Counted from the first letter of the stretch, positions 28,155 to 37,379 are shown. The stretch: DNA of 64,000 nt from Campylobacter concisus (GCF_003048775.2 NZ_CP049272.1:248001-312000), one strand, 5' to 3'. The notes: generated by a model not told the origin, from the sequence alone. Made by a program: numbers and translations.

Positions 28155-29030
28155 ATGGAAATTTATCAAATGATAGAAAAATTAAAAATTATCGCTGAAC
28201 TTATCGTTTTTAAGCATTCTGTTTTTGCTTTGCCTTTTATTTTTGTTGCGATGATAGTTGCTAGCAAGATAGAAAGTGGCTCGGCTTGGTTTGGCTTTAA
28301 ACTACTTATTTTAGGTACTTTTTGCGCTGTTAGTGCTAGAAATTTTGCTATGGCTTTTAATAGATATAAAGATGAAGATATCGATAAGCTAAATCCGCGA
28401 ACTGCAAGCCGTCCAAGTGTTGATGGTCGTATCGGTAGGAGCAATATGCAGCTTTTTATAGTGGCAAATGCGTTTATTTTTATCGCATGCGCTTATTTTA
28501 TAAATTCGCTCGCATTTTGGCTAAGTTTTCCTATTTTAGCTATTCTTGGCGGATATTCGCTGTTTAAGCGCTTTAGCGAGCTAGCACACTTGGTGCTTGG
28601 CCTTAGCCTAGGTCTTGCTCCCATCGCTGGCGTGGTCGCAGTGAGTGCTGCTATACCGCTTTGGAGCGTATTACTTTGCCTTGGTGTGACATTTTGGGTA
28701 GCTGGATTTGACTTGCTTTACTCACTTCAGGATATGAAATTTGATAAAGAAAACAAGCTCTTTAGCATACCAGCTATTTACGGCGACAAGGCTACACTTT
28801 TTTTATCAGCCATTTTTCATGCTTTAGCTTTTATATTTTGGCTACTTTTTGCTTGGGCGGCTGGGCTTGGAGCGATGGCATTTTTTGGAATTTTAGTAAG
28901 CGGCGTGATCTTATTTTTTGAGCATAGGATCGTAAGACGCGACTTTAGCAAGATAGATAGAGCATTTTTTACGTTAAATGGCTATTTGGGAATTTTATTT
29001 TTTATCTTTGTTTGGATTAGCGTATTATGA
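28155..29030 (+). CDS. 4-hydroxybenzoate-type polyprenyltransferase (UbiA/MqnP)
   Basis: An integral membrane prenyltransferase of the UbiA family, 291 residues or 286 from the second ATG at 28170. The first Asp-rich motif is NRYKDEDID (around residue 73-81) and the second is the DLLYSLQDMKFD region (around 190), both Mg-diphosphate sites. Eight to nine hydrophobic helices fill the rest. Campylobacter makes menaquinone by the futalosine route, where such a protein (MqnP) prenylates the naphthoate precursor, so that role is more likely than ubiquinone synthesis. Confidence 0.88.
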   Translation: MEIYQMIEKLKIIAELIVFKHSVFALPFIFVAMIVASKIESGSAWFGFKLLILGTFCAVSARNFAMAFNRYKDEDIDKLNPRTASRPSVDGRIGRSNMQLFIVANAFIFIACAYFINSLAFWLSFPILAILGGYSLFKRFSELAHLVLGLSLGLAPIAGVVAVSAAIPLWSVLLCLGVTFWVAGFDLLYSLQDMKFDKENKLFSIPAIYGDKATLFLSAIFHALAFIFWLLFAWAAGLGAMAFFGILVSGVILFFEHRIVRRDFSKIDRAFFTLNGYLGILFFIFVWISVL

Positions 29031-29548
29031 GTGAGATTAAGCTGTTTAAGGCACCTCTTGATATGGAATTTGAGTCTGATAAAGATGGGAGCGAGAAATT
29101 TAAAAGAGAGTTTGACTCCATCTTGCCGGGTGAAGAGGATGCGCTTGGGGCTTGGCTAAAACGAGCTAAATCGCGTGGCGAAACCAAAGAGAGCGATCAA
29201 GTTTTATTAACTTTACTGATCGAGCTTCATAGAAAAGTCGATGCTCTGAGTGATTATATTAAAAATGAGCATAAGCAATATTTGCCACTAAAAGAGAGGG
29301 CGAGTATCGAAGAAATCGGTTTTACACATATAAAAATAAGCGAAGAAAAATTTATAAAAGATGAAATTTACTACGCAAGGATTGCTATGCCTATCTTTCC
29401 AAAGAGAAATTTGAGTCTTTATTTAAGAGCTATTAGCGAAAATTTAGCAAAGATAGAAAATATGCACGAAGAGGATGAAGCCGACTGGAACGCTTACGTA
29501 ACAGCTAGAGAGCGTGTAATGATAAGAGAAATGAGAGCGAATTCGTAA
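29027..29548 (+). CDS. Conserved hypothetical protein, 173 aa
   Basis: Overlaps the prenyltransferase stop by four bases (ATGA). The protein is soluble and charged, with a helical N-terminal half and a beta/helix segment from about 95 (IGFTHIKISEEKF, YYARIAMPIFPKRN) that resembles the core of PilZ-like or YcgR-like domains, though no RxxxR PilZ signature is present. The end is strongly acidic then basic. I recall an orthologue in the same place in C. jejuni. Function unknown. Confidence 0.75.
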   Translation: MSEIKLFKAPLDMEFESDKDGSEKFKREFDSILPGEEDALGAWLKRAKSRGETKESDQVLLTLLIELHRKVDALSDYIKNEHKQYLPLKERASIEEIGFTHIKISEEKFIKDEIYYARIAMPIFPKRNLSLYLRAISENLAKIENMHEEDEADWNAYVTARERVMIREMRANS

Positions 29549-29557
29549 AGGAAAAAT

Positions 29558-30064
29558 ATGGAAATTTATATTTTTTTAGGCTTTGGTATCGTTTTGGCGA
29601 TAATAGTAGCTTTAATGTTGATAAAAGATAGTGAGACAAATAAAAAATTTGCGAGATTTGAGCGAGCGATAGAAAGCGTTATGCAAGAAAATTTCAATCT
29701 AAAAAAGCAAATTTCAATGCTTGAGGGCGAGGCGTTTAAAAATAGTGAACAATATGAGCCACTTAAAAAACAGATAAAAGAAAATATTGATTTGCAAATA
29801 AATGAGAAAATTGTGCCAATAATTCGTGCGATTAAGAGCATCGAGCGAGTAATTGATGATTTTGCGACAGAGCAAAAAGATAGGATAGTTAGTCTTGAAG
29901 AGCGAACAAGAGATATTAATAAAATCGCACCAAGCGTCATCAATGAAGAAGAGCAAATTTTAAAAATGTTTAAAGACGGAAAAAGTGCAGCGATGATTGC
30001 AAAAGACCTTCATGTTGGAATGGGGCGAGTCGAGTTTGTGCTTAAATTTCATAAATTAGCCTAA
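29558..30064 (+). CDS. Membrane-anchored coiled-coil protein with C-terminal HTH
   Basis: A 168-residue protein with an N-terminal membrane helix (residues 3-22), a long coiled coil (about 30-125) and a C-terminal helix-turn-helix (about 132-168, ILKMFKDGKSAAMIAKDLHVGMGRVEFVL). The layout resembles DUF6115-type proteins and other membrane-tethered HTH proteins. It would lie at the inner face of the membrane and may sense or organise something there. It is the last gene before a strong terminator. Confidence 0.75.
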   Translation: MEIYIFLGFGIVLAIIVALMLIKDSETNKKFARFERAIESVMQENFNLKKQISMLEGEAFKNSEQYEPLKKQIKENIDLQINEKIVPIIRAIKSIERVIDDFATEQKDRIVSLEERTRDINKIAPSVINEEEQILKMFKDGKSAAMIAKDLHVGMGRVEFVLKFHKLA

Positions 30065-30081
30065 ATTTACAGGCTAATTTT
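30053..30081 (+). terminator. Terminator after the ubiA operon
   Basis: AAATTAGCCT (30053-30062) pairs perfectly with AGGCTAATTT (30071-30080), an eight-base loop between them. The stem overlaps the stop codon of the HTH gene and ends in a short T-run. It is the clear end of the ubiA-like operon. Confidence 0.75.
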
Positions 30082-30151
30082 AAAAAGACTAATCTACTCT
30101 TAAACTACAAAAATTGGCTTAAATTTTTATTTTGATTTAAATCTTTTAACA

Positions 30152-30157
30152 TATAAT
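30152..30157 (+). promoter_or_regulatory. moaA -10 box (TATAAT)
   Basis: TATAAT lies 45 bp upstream of the moaA ATG, and AAGAAGG precedes the start. It would drive moaA, queE, queD and the genes behind them. Confidence 0.55.
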
Positions 30158-30202
30158 TGAAAAAATTATAAAAAGCTCTAACCAAGCTTAAGAAGGTGCT
30201 TT

Positions 30203-31171
30203 ATGCTAGTTGATAAATATGGTCGGGTTGTTGATTATTTAAGGATTTCTGTAACTCAGCGTTGCAACTTTAGGTGTAGGTATTGTATGCCTACAACGCC
30301 ATTTAGCTGGACGCCAAGAGAGAATTTATTAACCTTTGAAGAGTTATTTTTATTTGTAAAAGTGGCTATTGATGAAGGTATAAAAAAGATAAGAATCACT
30401 GGTGGCGAACCGCTTGTACGTAAGGATTTGGACGTTTTTATAAAGATGATAAGTGATTATAATCCAGACATCGATCTAGCGCTTACTACAAATGGTTATA
30501 TGCTTTCACACTTTGCCAAAAGGCTAAAAGATGCTGGACTAAAACGCATAAATATGTCACTTGATACGCTAAATGAGCAAAAGGCTAAATTTATTGCACA
30601 AAAAAGCGTTTTACACGAAGTTTTAGCTGGCTTTGAAGCAGCTCATGATACTGGATTAAAGGTAAAAATCAACACTGTTGCACTAAAAGGTGTAAATGAT
30701 GATGAGCTTGTAAATTTGCTCGAGTTTGCTAAATTTAGAGATTCTCAGATCAGATTTATTGAGTATATGGAAAATTCACACGCAAAAGATGATCTAAAAG
30801 GGCTAAGTAGCGATGAAATTTTAAAAATCATCTCACAAAAATATAATGTCACAAAAGATGGAAAACTACCAAATGCGCCTGCGTCTATTTATAGACTTGA
30901 TGATGGTTATAAATTTGGGATCATTGATCCACATAAGCACGATTTTTGCGAGAGCTGTAACCGCATCAGGCTAAGTGCTGAGGGACTTTTGATACCTTGC
31001 CTTTACTTTGAAGAGGCTCTTAGCATCAAAAAAGCAGTTGAAAAAGGTGATATTGTAGCTGCAAGTGAAATTTTAAGGCAAGTACTAGCAAACAAGCCAA
31101 AAGAGAACAAATGGGCGATAGGCGCTAGCAATGAAACCTCTTCGCGTGCCTTTTATCAAACTGGTGGTTGA
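30203..31171 (+). CDS. moaA: GTP 3',8-cyclase MoaA (molybdopterin synthesis)
   Basis: Radical SAM enzyme for the first step of molybdenum cofactor synthesis. The N-terminal cluster is C21-xxx-C25-xx-C28 and the GTP-binding second cluster is [18 protein letters not shown] (about residues 252-269). The protein ends in GG, the flexible tail needed for catalysis in this family. Length 322 is normal. Its stop overlaps the queE start (TGATG). Molybdoenzymes such as nitrate reductase and formate dehydrogenase would use the product. Confidence 0.96.
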   Translation: MLVDKYGRVVDYLRISVTQRCNFRCRYCMPTTPFSWTPRENLLTFEELFLFVKVAIDEGIKKIRITGGEPLVRKDLDVFIKMISDYNPDIDLALTTNGYMLSHFAKRLKDAGLKRINMSLDTLNEQKAKFIAQKSVLHEVLAGFEAAHDTGLKVKINTVALKGVNDDELVNLLEFAKFRDSQIRFIEYMENSHAKDDLKGLSSDEILKIISQKYNVTKDGKLPNAPASIYRLDDGYKFGIIDPHKHDFCESCNRIRLSAEGLLIPCLYFEEALSIKKAVEKGDIVAASEILRQVLANKPKENKWAIGASNETSSRAFYQTGG

Positions 31172-31926
31172 TGAGCAAAGAGCTAGAGCTAGTTGAAGCG
31201 TTTTTAAGCATCCAAGGCGAGGGGGCTTACCAAGGCAGACTCGCCATATTTTTACGATTTTTAGGCTGTAACTTAAACTGCTCTGGCTTTGGCGTGCAAA
31301 CAAAGTCTTTAAAAACCGGCGAAAGCTTACTAGGATGTGACAGTATAAGGGCTGTCTTTAAAGGGCATTTTAATTATAAAATTTATAGTGTAGATGAAAT
31401 TTTAGGCATAGTTGATAACCTATGCAAAGGCTTAATGCAAAAGCCTATTATTGTTTTAACCGGTGGCGAGCCGCTCATCTGGCACGAAAATGAAAATTTT
31501 ATAAATTTGGTAAAGAAATTGCTTGAAGATTATGAAGTGCATTTTGAGACAAATGGCACTATCTTAATTGATTTTGCTAAATATGAAATTTATAAAAAAT
31601 GCCATTTTGCACTTGGTGTAAAGCTAGCAAATAGCGGAGTTAGCGAGCAAAAACGTATAAATTTAGACGCTATTTTGGCTATTAAAAATAATGCAAGAAG
31701 TAGCTTTTTAAAATTTGTCCTCTCGCACTTTGACAAAAGCGAGCTAGACGAAATTATAAATATAAAAAATAGAGTGGATTTGCCAGTTTGGTGTATGGCA
31801 ATAGGGGCGAATAGAGCTGAGCTTAACGAAAATGCTTTAAAAACAGCAGAATTTGCCATAAAGCATGGATTTAATTATTCAGAGCGTATCCACATCAGGC
31901 TTTGGAGCGATAAAGAAGGTGTTTGA
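31171..31926 (+). CDS. queE: 7-carboxy-7-deazaguanine synthase QueE
   Basis: Radical SAM enzyme of the queuosine pathway, making CDG from QueD's product. The 251 residues start at ATG 31171, overlapping the moaA stop. SIQGEG and LTGGEPLIW are typical of the family. The cluster motif is unusual: C33-xxx-C37 is followed only after 18 residues by C56 (GCDSIRA), instead of the common CxxxCxxC. I believe such displaced cysteines occur in Campylobacter QueE and, with other spacing, in Burkholderia. queD follows with a TGATG overlap. Confidence 0.9.
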   Translation: MSKELELVEAFLSIQGEGAYQGRLAIFLRFLGCNLNCSGFGVQTKSLKTGESLLGCDSIRAVFKGHFNYKIYSVDEILGIVDNLCKGLMQKPIIVLTGGEPLIWHENENFINLVKKLLEDYEVHFETNGTILIDFAKYEIYKKCHFALGVKLANSGVSEQKRINLDAILAIKNNARSSFLKFVLSHFDKSELDEIINIKNRVDLPVWCMAIGANRAELNENALKTAEFAIKHGFNYSERIHIRLWSDKEGV

Positions 31927-32507
31927 TGATTATTAGAAAGCTTTTTAGATTTGAAAATGCACATATTGTGAGATTTTGCAGCTCAAAGCGTTGTAGGACT
32001 AGTATCCACGGGCACAGCTATGTGGCTGAAATTTTACTTAGCTCAAATTTTCTTGATAACGCCGGCATGGTTTATGATTTTGGCTTAATGAAGCAAAACA
32101 TAAAAACGATCATTGATAGTTTTGATCACGCTACGACAATATTTTCAGGCGATAATGTTGAGTATAAAAATGATCTAAAAAAGCACTCGGCAAGATGGAT
32201 CGAGATCCCACTAAATCCAAGTGCAGAGCAGTTTTGCCGCATATTTTTTGTACTCATAGAAAGACTACTTGAGCTTAGTGTGATGAACAACGGTGAGCGT
32301 GAAGTGAAGCTTCATAGCATTATCGTGCATGAGACTGATACAGGCTATGCACAGTGCTTTAAAGAGGACGCCATAAATGCGCAAATGGGCGAGATAAAGC
32401 TAGATGAGATAAAATTTTCAGATGCTATCATAGAAGAGTGGGAAGATAAAAATTTATTCGAGAAGATGAAAAATAGGTTAAAAATAGAAAATCCAAAGGA
32501 CGTTTGA
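31926..32507 (+). CDS. queD: 6-carboxytetrahydropterin synthase QueD
   Basis: Converts dihydroneopterin triphosphate to 6-carboxytetrahydropterin in queuosine synthesis. Zinc ligands are H13 (FENAH), H28 and H30 (IHGHSY), with Cys23 between them as likely catalytic residue, and the conserved DFGLMK and HATTIF segments. At 193 residues it is longer than the 120-residue E. coli enzyme because of a 60-residue acidic C-terminal extension. Start ATG 31926 overlaps the queE stop. Confidence 0.92.
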   Translation: MIIRKLFRFENAHIVRFCSSKRCRTSIHGHSYVAEILLSSNFLDNAGMVYDFGLMKQNIKTIIDSFDHATTIFSGDNVEYKNDLKKHSARWIEIPLNPSAEQFCRIFFVLIERLLELSVMNNGEREVKLHSIIVHETDTGYAQCFKEDAINAQMGEIKLDEIKFSDAIIEEWEDKNLFEKMKNRLKIENPKDV

Positions 32508-32710
32508 TGAAAAAAATTATAACTTCTTTTTTATTTATAGCTGGTCTATTTGTGGGTTGTGGAGATAAAGATGAGGCCAAAAATGATATTAGTGAGCCAG
32601 TGCCTAGTGATGTAACCATAGCTCAACCAGACGCAAATGTCACAATCGATGAACAACTCCCACCTGAGCCAGTCGTGGAAGAGAACGAGCCTTCCAAAGA
32701 GAAGAAATGA
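32507..32710 (+). CDS. Small acidic lipoprotein, 67 aa
   Basis: ATG 32507 overlaps the queD stop. A short signal ends in lipobox FVGC (about Cys17). The mature part is under 55 residues, acidic and proline-rich, with no recognisable domain, ending in lysines. Such tiny lipoproteins are common and unassigned in Campylobacter. It overlaps the next gene by four bases. Confidence 0.7.
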   Translation: MKKIITSFLFIAGLFVGCGDKDEAKNDISEPVPSDVTIAQPDANVTIDEQLPPEPVVEENEPSKEKK

Positions 32711-33108
32711 ACGAGCATCTCTCCTCACTTTTTGCATACACCTTACCTTTTCATGTGATATTTTTTTATGCACTAGTTGCCTGTAATGTGCTTTATTTAA
32801 TACTTACTCAGTTTGGTAGCAATAGTAAAAACTATGTGCTTCGTATAAGATATTTTTTACCGATTTATCATATGCTACTTAGTTTTCTTACGCTTACTGG
32901 ACTTATTTTATGGGCGTATTATGGATATGGGTTTAAATTTAATGCCATAAAAATGTTAGTCATCTTAATAATTTTAATCGCACTTAGTGCCATAGGTTTT
33001 AAAAGGCTAAAAATTTATGCAGCTAATGGCGACTTAGAAAAATTTAAAAAATTCGCCCTTATTAAGGGATTTTTTGATCTTGTTTTAGTTATAGTTGCAG
33101 GGATTTAG
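32707..33108 (+). CDS. Four-helix inner-membrane protein, 133 aa
   Basis: A short polytopic membrane protein with hydrophobic helices at about 10-32, 48-70, 77-95 and 113-132, and a basic cytoplasmic loop near 97-112. I do not recognise the family. It starts at ATG overlapping the lipoprotein gene (ATGA) and stops immediately before rsmE, so it belongs to the same transcript. An orthologue sits in the same slot in C. jejuni as I recall. Confidence 0.75.
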   Translation: MNEHLSSLFAYTLPFHVIFFYALVACNVLYLILTQFGSNSKNYVLRIRYFLPIYHMLLSFLTLTGLILWAYYGYGFKFNAIKMLVILIILIALSAIGFKRLKIYAANGDLEKFKKFALIKGFFDLVLVIVAGI

Positions 33109-33765
33109 ATGAAATTTTTATATGATAAAAATGCAGGTAATGAAAGCTTAAAGATAGTAAATGAAGCCTTTTTGCACCTAAAAGCTAGAAGAATGCAAGC
33201 TGGTGAGCGAATAAGTGTTAGAAATTTACGAGATTTTAAAGAGTATATTTATGAAATTGATGAGATTGATAGGCGAAGTGCGAGCTTAAGTCTTGTCTTT
33301 GCCAGCTTAAATGGCGAGCAAAAATTCGACTTTACGATCGCTTGGGCTATCGTCGATCCAAAGACGATTGAAAAGACATTGCCATTTTTAAACGAACTTG
33401 GTGTTGGTAAAATAGCTTTTGTCTATACTAAATTTTCTCAGGCAAATTTTAAGATAGATATCGAGAGGCTAAACTACATAAATGCTCTCTCTTGCGAGCA
33501 GTGTGGGCGAACTTCACTAATGGAGTTTGAAGTTTATAAAAATTTGGACGAGCTAATGAGTGTTTATAAAAATGTCTCAGCTATAAATTTTGGTGGTAAA
33601 AGTTTAAATGAGAAAAAAGATGATGAGCTTTTAATAATCGGTCCAGAGGGTGGATTTAGCGAGGATGAGACGGCTAAATTTAAAAATAGCTACTGCCTAA
33701 ATACTAAAAATATCTTAAGATCACAGACTGCGGTTATCTCAGTAGCGGCAAAATTCCTAGCTTAA
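33109..33765 (+). CDS. rsmE: 16S rRNA m3U1498 methyltransferase RsmE
   Basis: SPOUT-class methyltransferase that modifies U1498 of 16S rRNA. The C-terminal half has the knot motif LLIIGPEGGFSEDE (about 183-196) and the LRSQTAVISVAAKF ending, both diagnostic. The N-terminal PUA-like domain is shortened, giving 218 residues against about 240 in E. coli. It starts directly after the preceding stop codon. Confidence 0.92.
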   Translation: MKFLYDKNAGNESLKIVNEAFLHLKARRMQAGERISVRNLRDFKEYIYEIDEIDRRSASLSLVFASLNGEQKFDFTIAWAIVDPKTIEKTLPFLNELGVGKIAFVYTKFSQANFKIDIERLNYINALSCEQCGRTSLMEFEVYKNLDELMSVYKNVSAINFGGKSLNEKKDDELLIIGPEGGFSEDETAKFKNSYCLNTKNILRSQTAVISVAAKFLA

Positions 33766-33792
33766 TTTATTTGATTTTTAGATTTCTTTTTA

Positions 33793-33798
33793 TATAAT
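33793..33798 (+). promoter_or_regulatory. rpmE -10 box (TATAAT)
   Basis: TATAAT in a T-rich stretch 50 bp upstream of rpmE, separate from the rsmE transcript. It would give the ribosomal protein gene its own promoter. Confidence 0.6.
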
Positions 33799-33848
33799 CA
33801 GCAACTTTTAATGTAGATAATTAGCCCAAAAATAATAAAGGAAAAATG

Positions 33849-34049
33849 ATGAAAAAAGATATCCATCCAGAATACGTAGATTGCACTGTAACTTGTGCTT
33901 GCGGAAACACTTTTAAAACAAAGTCAAACAAAAGCGAGATCAGGATTGACATTTGCGACAAGTGCCACCCATTTTTCACAGGCAGCGAAAAGATAGTTGA
34001 TAGTGCTGGCCGTGTTGAGAAATTTAAGAAAAAATACGCTCAAAAATAA
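33849..34049 (+). CDS. rpmE: 50S ribosomal protein L31 (zinc-binding form)
   Basis: A 66-residue large-subunit protein with the C+ zinc ribbon: C16, C18, C36 and C39 (CACG and CDKCHPFF). It starts MKKDIHPEY. The second of two adjacent ATG codons (33849) is chosen because it lies 6 bases after AAGGA and gives the family length. The cysteine-containing form implies zinc is normally sufficient. Confidence 0.95.
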
Positions 34050-34052
34050 GCC

Positions 34053-34868
34053 TTGCTCTACTTTATTCCTACTCCAATAGGAAATTTAGAAGATATCTCG
34101 CTTCGTGCGATTAGAATTTTGCGTGAATGCGAGATAGCTATTTGCGAAGATACAAGAGTCTGCAAAAGTCTTATAAACTTGCTAAATGAACGTTTTGACG
34201 CAAGTATAAATATATCAAAATTTATTCCACTTCACACCCATAACGAAGATGACTTTTTCACAAATTTAAGTGATGATTTTTTTAGCAGAAATGTAGCCTA
34301 CATGAGCGATGCTGGTATGCCAGGTATCAGCGATCCTGGAGTAAGTCTAGTAAGATACGCTCAAAAAAATGATATCAAATACGAAATTTTAAGCGGAGCA
34401 AACGCCGCACTTCTAAGCGTGGTCGCAAGCGGGCTTTGCGATAAAGAATTTGTTTTCCTAGGCTTTTTACCAAATACCGGCAGAGACAGAGCTTTAGCTA
34501 TACAAAATGCTTTAAATTTAGCCTATCCAGCCGTGATCTATGAAAGCCCAAAACGCATACTAGGCTTAGTACAAAGTATCGCAAATCTAGAGCCTGAGAG
34601 AGAAATTTTTGCCATAAAAGAGGCCACAAAAAAATTTGAGAGTAAGTTTAAAGATAGTGCTAAAAATTTAGTCCAAATTTTAGAAAAAGCAAATTTAAGT
34701 GGAGAGTGGGCGATTGTCATCTCAAAAAGTGACAAAACAGCCACTCAAAATATCACAAAAGATGAGATACTTTTGCTTGATCTTGCTCCAAAAGTAAAAG
34801 CAAAATTGCTTAACAAAATAACTGGAGAAGATGTAAAAAAGATATATGATGAACTTACGAAAGCTTAA
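34053..34868 (+). CDS. rsmI: 16S rRNA C1402 2'-O-methyltransferase RsmI
   Basis: Tetrapyrrole-methylase-fold enzyme that methylates the ribose of C1402. The N-terminus LYFIPTPIGNLEDIS is diagnostic. EDTRVCKSLINLL and MSDAGMPGISDPG (around 88-100) bind SAM. It starts at TTG 34053, 3 bp after rpmE, with only a weak ribosome binding site, so translation may be coupled to rpmE. 271 residues is normal. The 111-bp gap after it shows nothing I can name. Confidence 0.93.
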   Translation: MLYFIPTPIGNLEDISLRAIRILRECEIAICEDTRVCKSLINLLNERFDASINISKFIPLHTHNEDDFFTNLSDDFFSRNVAYMSDAGMPGISDPGVSLVRYAQKNDIKYEILSGANAALLSVVASGLCDKEFVFLGFLPNTGRDRALAIQNALNLAYPAVIYESPKRILGLVQSIANLEPEREIFAIKEATKKFESKFKDSAKNLVQILEKANLSGEWAIVISKSDKTATQNITKDEILLLDLAPKVKAKLLNKITGEDVKKIYDELTKA

Positions 34869-34979
34869 ATTATAGGCCGCAAAACTACTAAGTGACATTG
34901 AAACGAAAGTGTAAAATTTACTCTAGTTACATACAAAAATAAGTTAAATTTTAATTGACTTTAGCTACCATAAGTTACC

Positions 34980-35660
34980 ATGATAATATACGGAAAACAA
35001 CTATTTTTACATATTTTGAACAAGCGACCACAGATATTAGAAGAGATATATCTATCAAAAGAGTGTGACAAAAAACTCTTCTATAAAATTTGTGGTACGG
35101 GCAAAAAAATTATTCGCGTGGATAATCAAAAAGCGCAGTCTTTAGCTCGCGGTGGAAACCATCAAGGTTTTTTAGCGAATGTTAGTGAGTTTGAATTTTC
35201 AGATATTACTGAGCTTAAAAAGCTAAATTTTATCGCCATTCTTTACGGCATAAGCGATGTTGGCAATATCGGTGCTATCGCTAGAAGTGCTTATGCTCTA
35301 GGCTGCGAAGGTCTTGTGATAGTGGCAAAAAGTATAAATATGCAAGGCGTTTTAAGATCAAGTAGCGGCGCTGCCTATGAGATACCAATAGCGATTTTTG
35401 AAGATGGGCTTAGTTTGCTAAATGAACTAAAGCAATTTGGCTTTAAAATTTATGCAACAGCAAGTAATGGAAAAAACGTAAAAGAGATGAAGTTTGCCGG
35501 TAAAAGAGCTTTGGTGATGGGCTCAGAGGGCGAAGGCATACCGCAAAAAGCTCTAGCAAAGTGTGATGAGTGTATTGGTATAAAGTTAAAAGAGGGCTGG
35601 GACTCCTTAAATGTAAGTGCAGCTTTTGCAATAATTTGTGACAGGATGATAGATGAATGA
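34980..35660 (+). CDS. rlmB: TrmH-family RNA 2'-O-ribose methyltransferase
   Basis: SPOUT methyltransferase of the RlmB/TrmH type, 226 residues. It has an N-terminal substrate-binding segment (IYGKQLFLHIL) and the catalytic motifs LYGISDVGNIGAIARSA (about 90-106), VMGSEGEGIP (about 178-187) and LNVSAAFAI near the end. The likely target is G2251 of 23S rRNA, but related proteins modify tRNA, so the symbol is tentative. It overlaps the RodZ-like gene by 8 bases. Confidence 0.85.
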   Translation: MIIYGKQLFLHILNKRPQILEEIYLSKECDKKLFYKICGTGKKIIRVDNQKAQSLARGGNHQGFLANVSEFEFSDITELKKLNFIAILYGISDVGNIGAIARSAYALGCEGLVIVAKSINMQGVLRSSSGAAYEIPIAIFEDGLSLLNELKQFGFKIYATASNGKNVKEMKFAGKRALVMGSEGEGIPQKALAKCDECIGIKLKEGWDSLNVSAAFAIICDRMIDE

Positions 35661-36594
35661 ATTAGAGAATTTAAAAGAGATAGGTATAAAGGAAATTTCA
35701 CGTAAAACGCATATTGAGCCTACATTTTTACAATATATTTTTGATAAAAATTTTGAAAAATTATCACGTTTAAACATTAGAGGTTATGCCAAAATTTTAC
35801 AACGTGAATATGATGTTGATTTGAGCGAATTGCTCGCTGAATATGATGCCTTTATGCAAGAAAACACTCCAGATGAGAGTCACAAAACTAAAGTTACTCC
35901 AAAAATTTCTTCTTACACTCCAAAAGATATTACCATACAAAAACAAAGCGGTAGTGGCGGTGCTGGATTTTTATTTTGGCTCATCATTTTAGCTATTATC
36001 GCTGGTGGGGCATATCATTTTGATGCTTACAAATATATCGAGAATTTTTTATCGTTTTTAAATGACGAGAATAAAAGCGTGAGCTATTCGCAGTCAAGTA
36101 TAGTAAATGAGGTGAAGAAAAATATCATCGATACAAATATCACCATCTCTCAAAATAGCCCTAAAATAGAAGCAAACATATCAAACGTAAAAATTTCAGC
36201 TCCAGTTGAGCAAAATGTGACAACAAGTCCTGCAAACATGGAGCAAAATGCTGTGAAGCCAAGCATGGTAGCTCAGCCAGCTCCTAAGATAGAGCAAAAC
36301 ATTACAAAGCCACTAAATGAGGCGGTCATTACACCAAAACAACGTGTCTGGATAGGGATAATTAATCTTGAAAATGGTCAAAAAGTATCAAACGACACAA
36401 GTAAAAGCATAAATATAAATTTAGACCAAAGACAGCTTGTGGTTTGTGGAAATGGCAACATTGAGCTAAAGATCGGCGATAAGGTGACAAAATATAATCC
36501 AAGCCGTCCAGCTAGATTTTTAGTAGAAAATGGAGAGATGAAATTTGTGAGCTATGATGAGTTTGTAGAACTTAACAAGGGTAAATCTTGGTAA
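35653..36594 (+). CDS. RodZ-like HTH membrane protein
   Basis: A 313-residue bitopic protein. The N-terminal 70 residues form an HTH (LKEIGIKEISRKTHIEPTFL), then comes a Gly-rich linker and one membrane helix (about 105-122). A Pro/Asn/Lys-rich periplasmic linker with repeated EQN-type phrases (about 160-225) leads to a C-terminal beta domain. This is the layout of RodZ, which tethers MreB to the membrane, but the HTH is divergent. Role in cell shape is inference. It overlaps the next gene by 7 bases. Confidence 0.72.
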   Translation: MNELENLKEIGIKEISRKTHIEPTFLQYIFDKNFEKLSRLNIRGYAKILQREYDVDLSELLAEYDAFMQENTPDESHKTKVTPKISSYTPKDITIQKQSGSGGAGFLFWLIILAIIAGGAYHFDAYKYIENFLSFLNDENKSVSYSQSSIVNEVKKNIIDTNITISQNSPKIEANISNVKISAPVEQNVTTSPANMEQNAVKPSMVAQPAPKIEQNITKPLNEAVITPKQRVWIGIINLENGQKVSNDTSKSININLDQRQLVVCGNGNIELKIGDKVTKYNPSRPARFLVENGEMKFVSYDEFVELNKGKSW

Positions 36595-37370
36595 GAAAAA
36601 TAGCGATTTTCACCGCTTTTAGTGTATTTGCCTATGCTTTTAGCTTACAAACTAGTGCAAGTGCTTTAAGCAATGTTGAAAATGTGCAAATTTCTTTAGA
36701 AAATTTAGACCAAAATGGCTCACTCAATGTCAATGAGCTAGTATCAAGATTAAAACAAAACTCGAGTTACGATAGCATTTCATTTGGCTCAAATAGTTTG
36801 AATTTAAAATTTATAAGTGAGCAAAAGGCTCCTTCTACATTATTTGTAAAATCAATAAATTCAACTCTGGATGATGCCAACATAAGTATTTCAAGGATAA
36901 ATTCTCTAAAAAATGGAGATCAAATTTCTTATGGAATTTCGGCCATAAAAAATGGTGGAATAGATCCAAGTTTATTAAGCTTAGCACTTGGTCAAAGCGG
37001 TTTTAAAATTTTAGGATTTGATAGAGTTGATGGGAATTTAGAGATATTTTTAGATGCTCAGAATATGATCCTTAAGGCTACAAAGGTAAATTTTGACGAA
37101 GAGACGCCACTTTTAAAAAGCGGTGGTACTTATTTTGTTGATGTTGAGGGTGCAAGTAGTCTGGATATCGCATCAAAAGAGTCAAATAGATGGATGCCAC
37201 TTGTTAGGATTTATGATAAAAATTTAAATCAGATTGACTCTATAAAAGAGGAGCAAGCAAAAACCGCCATTTCTATAAATTTAGCAATAGGCGCAAAATA
37301 CGCATTAATTAGCGACAATGTTGATATAAATAATATAAAAAATGAGATAATTATCAAGCTTATAAAATAG
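36588..37370 (+). CDS. Periplasmic protein of unknown function
   Basis: Starts at TTG 36588 behind AAGGG, overlapping the RodZ-like gene. A signal peptide of about 20 residues (ends near YAFS) predicts export. The 240-residue mature part is rich in Ser and Asn and looks beta-structured, with no cysteine. I recognise no domain. Close coupling to the RodZ-like protein suggests they act together at the periplasmic face. Confidence 0.75.
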   Translation: MVRKIAIFTAFSVFAYAFSLQTSASALSNVENVQISLENLDQNGSLNVNELVSRLKQNSSYDSISFGSNSLNLKFISEQKAPSTLFVKSINSTLDDANISISRINSLKNGDQISYGISAIKNGGIDPSLLSLALGQSGFKILGFDRVDGNLEIFLDAQNMILKATKVNFDEETPLLKSGGTYFVDVEGASSLDIASKESNRWMPLVRIYDKNLNQIDSIKEEQAKTAISINLAIGAKYALISDNVDINNIKNEIIIKLIK

Positions 37371-37379
37371 GAGTAAGCA

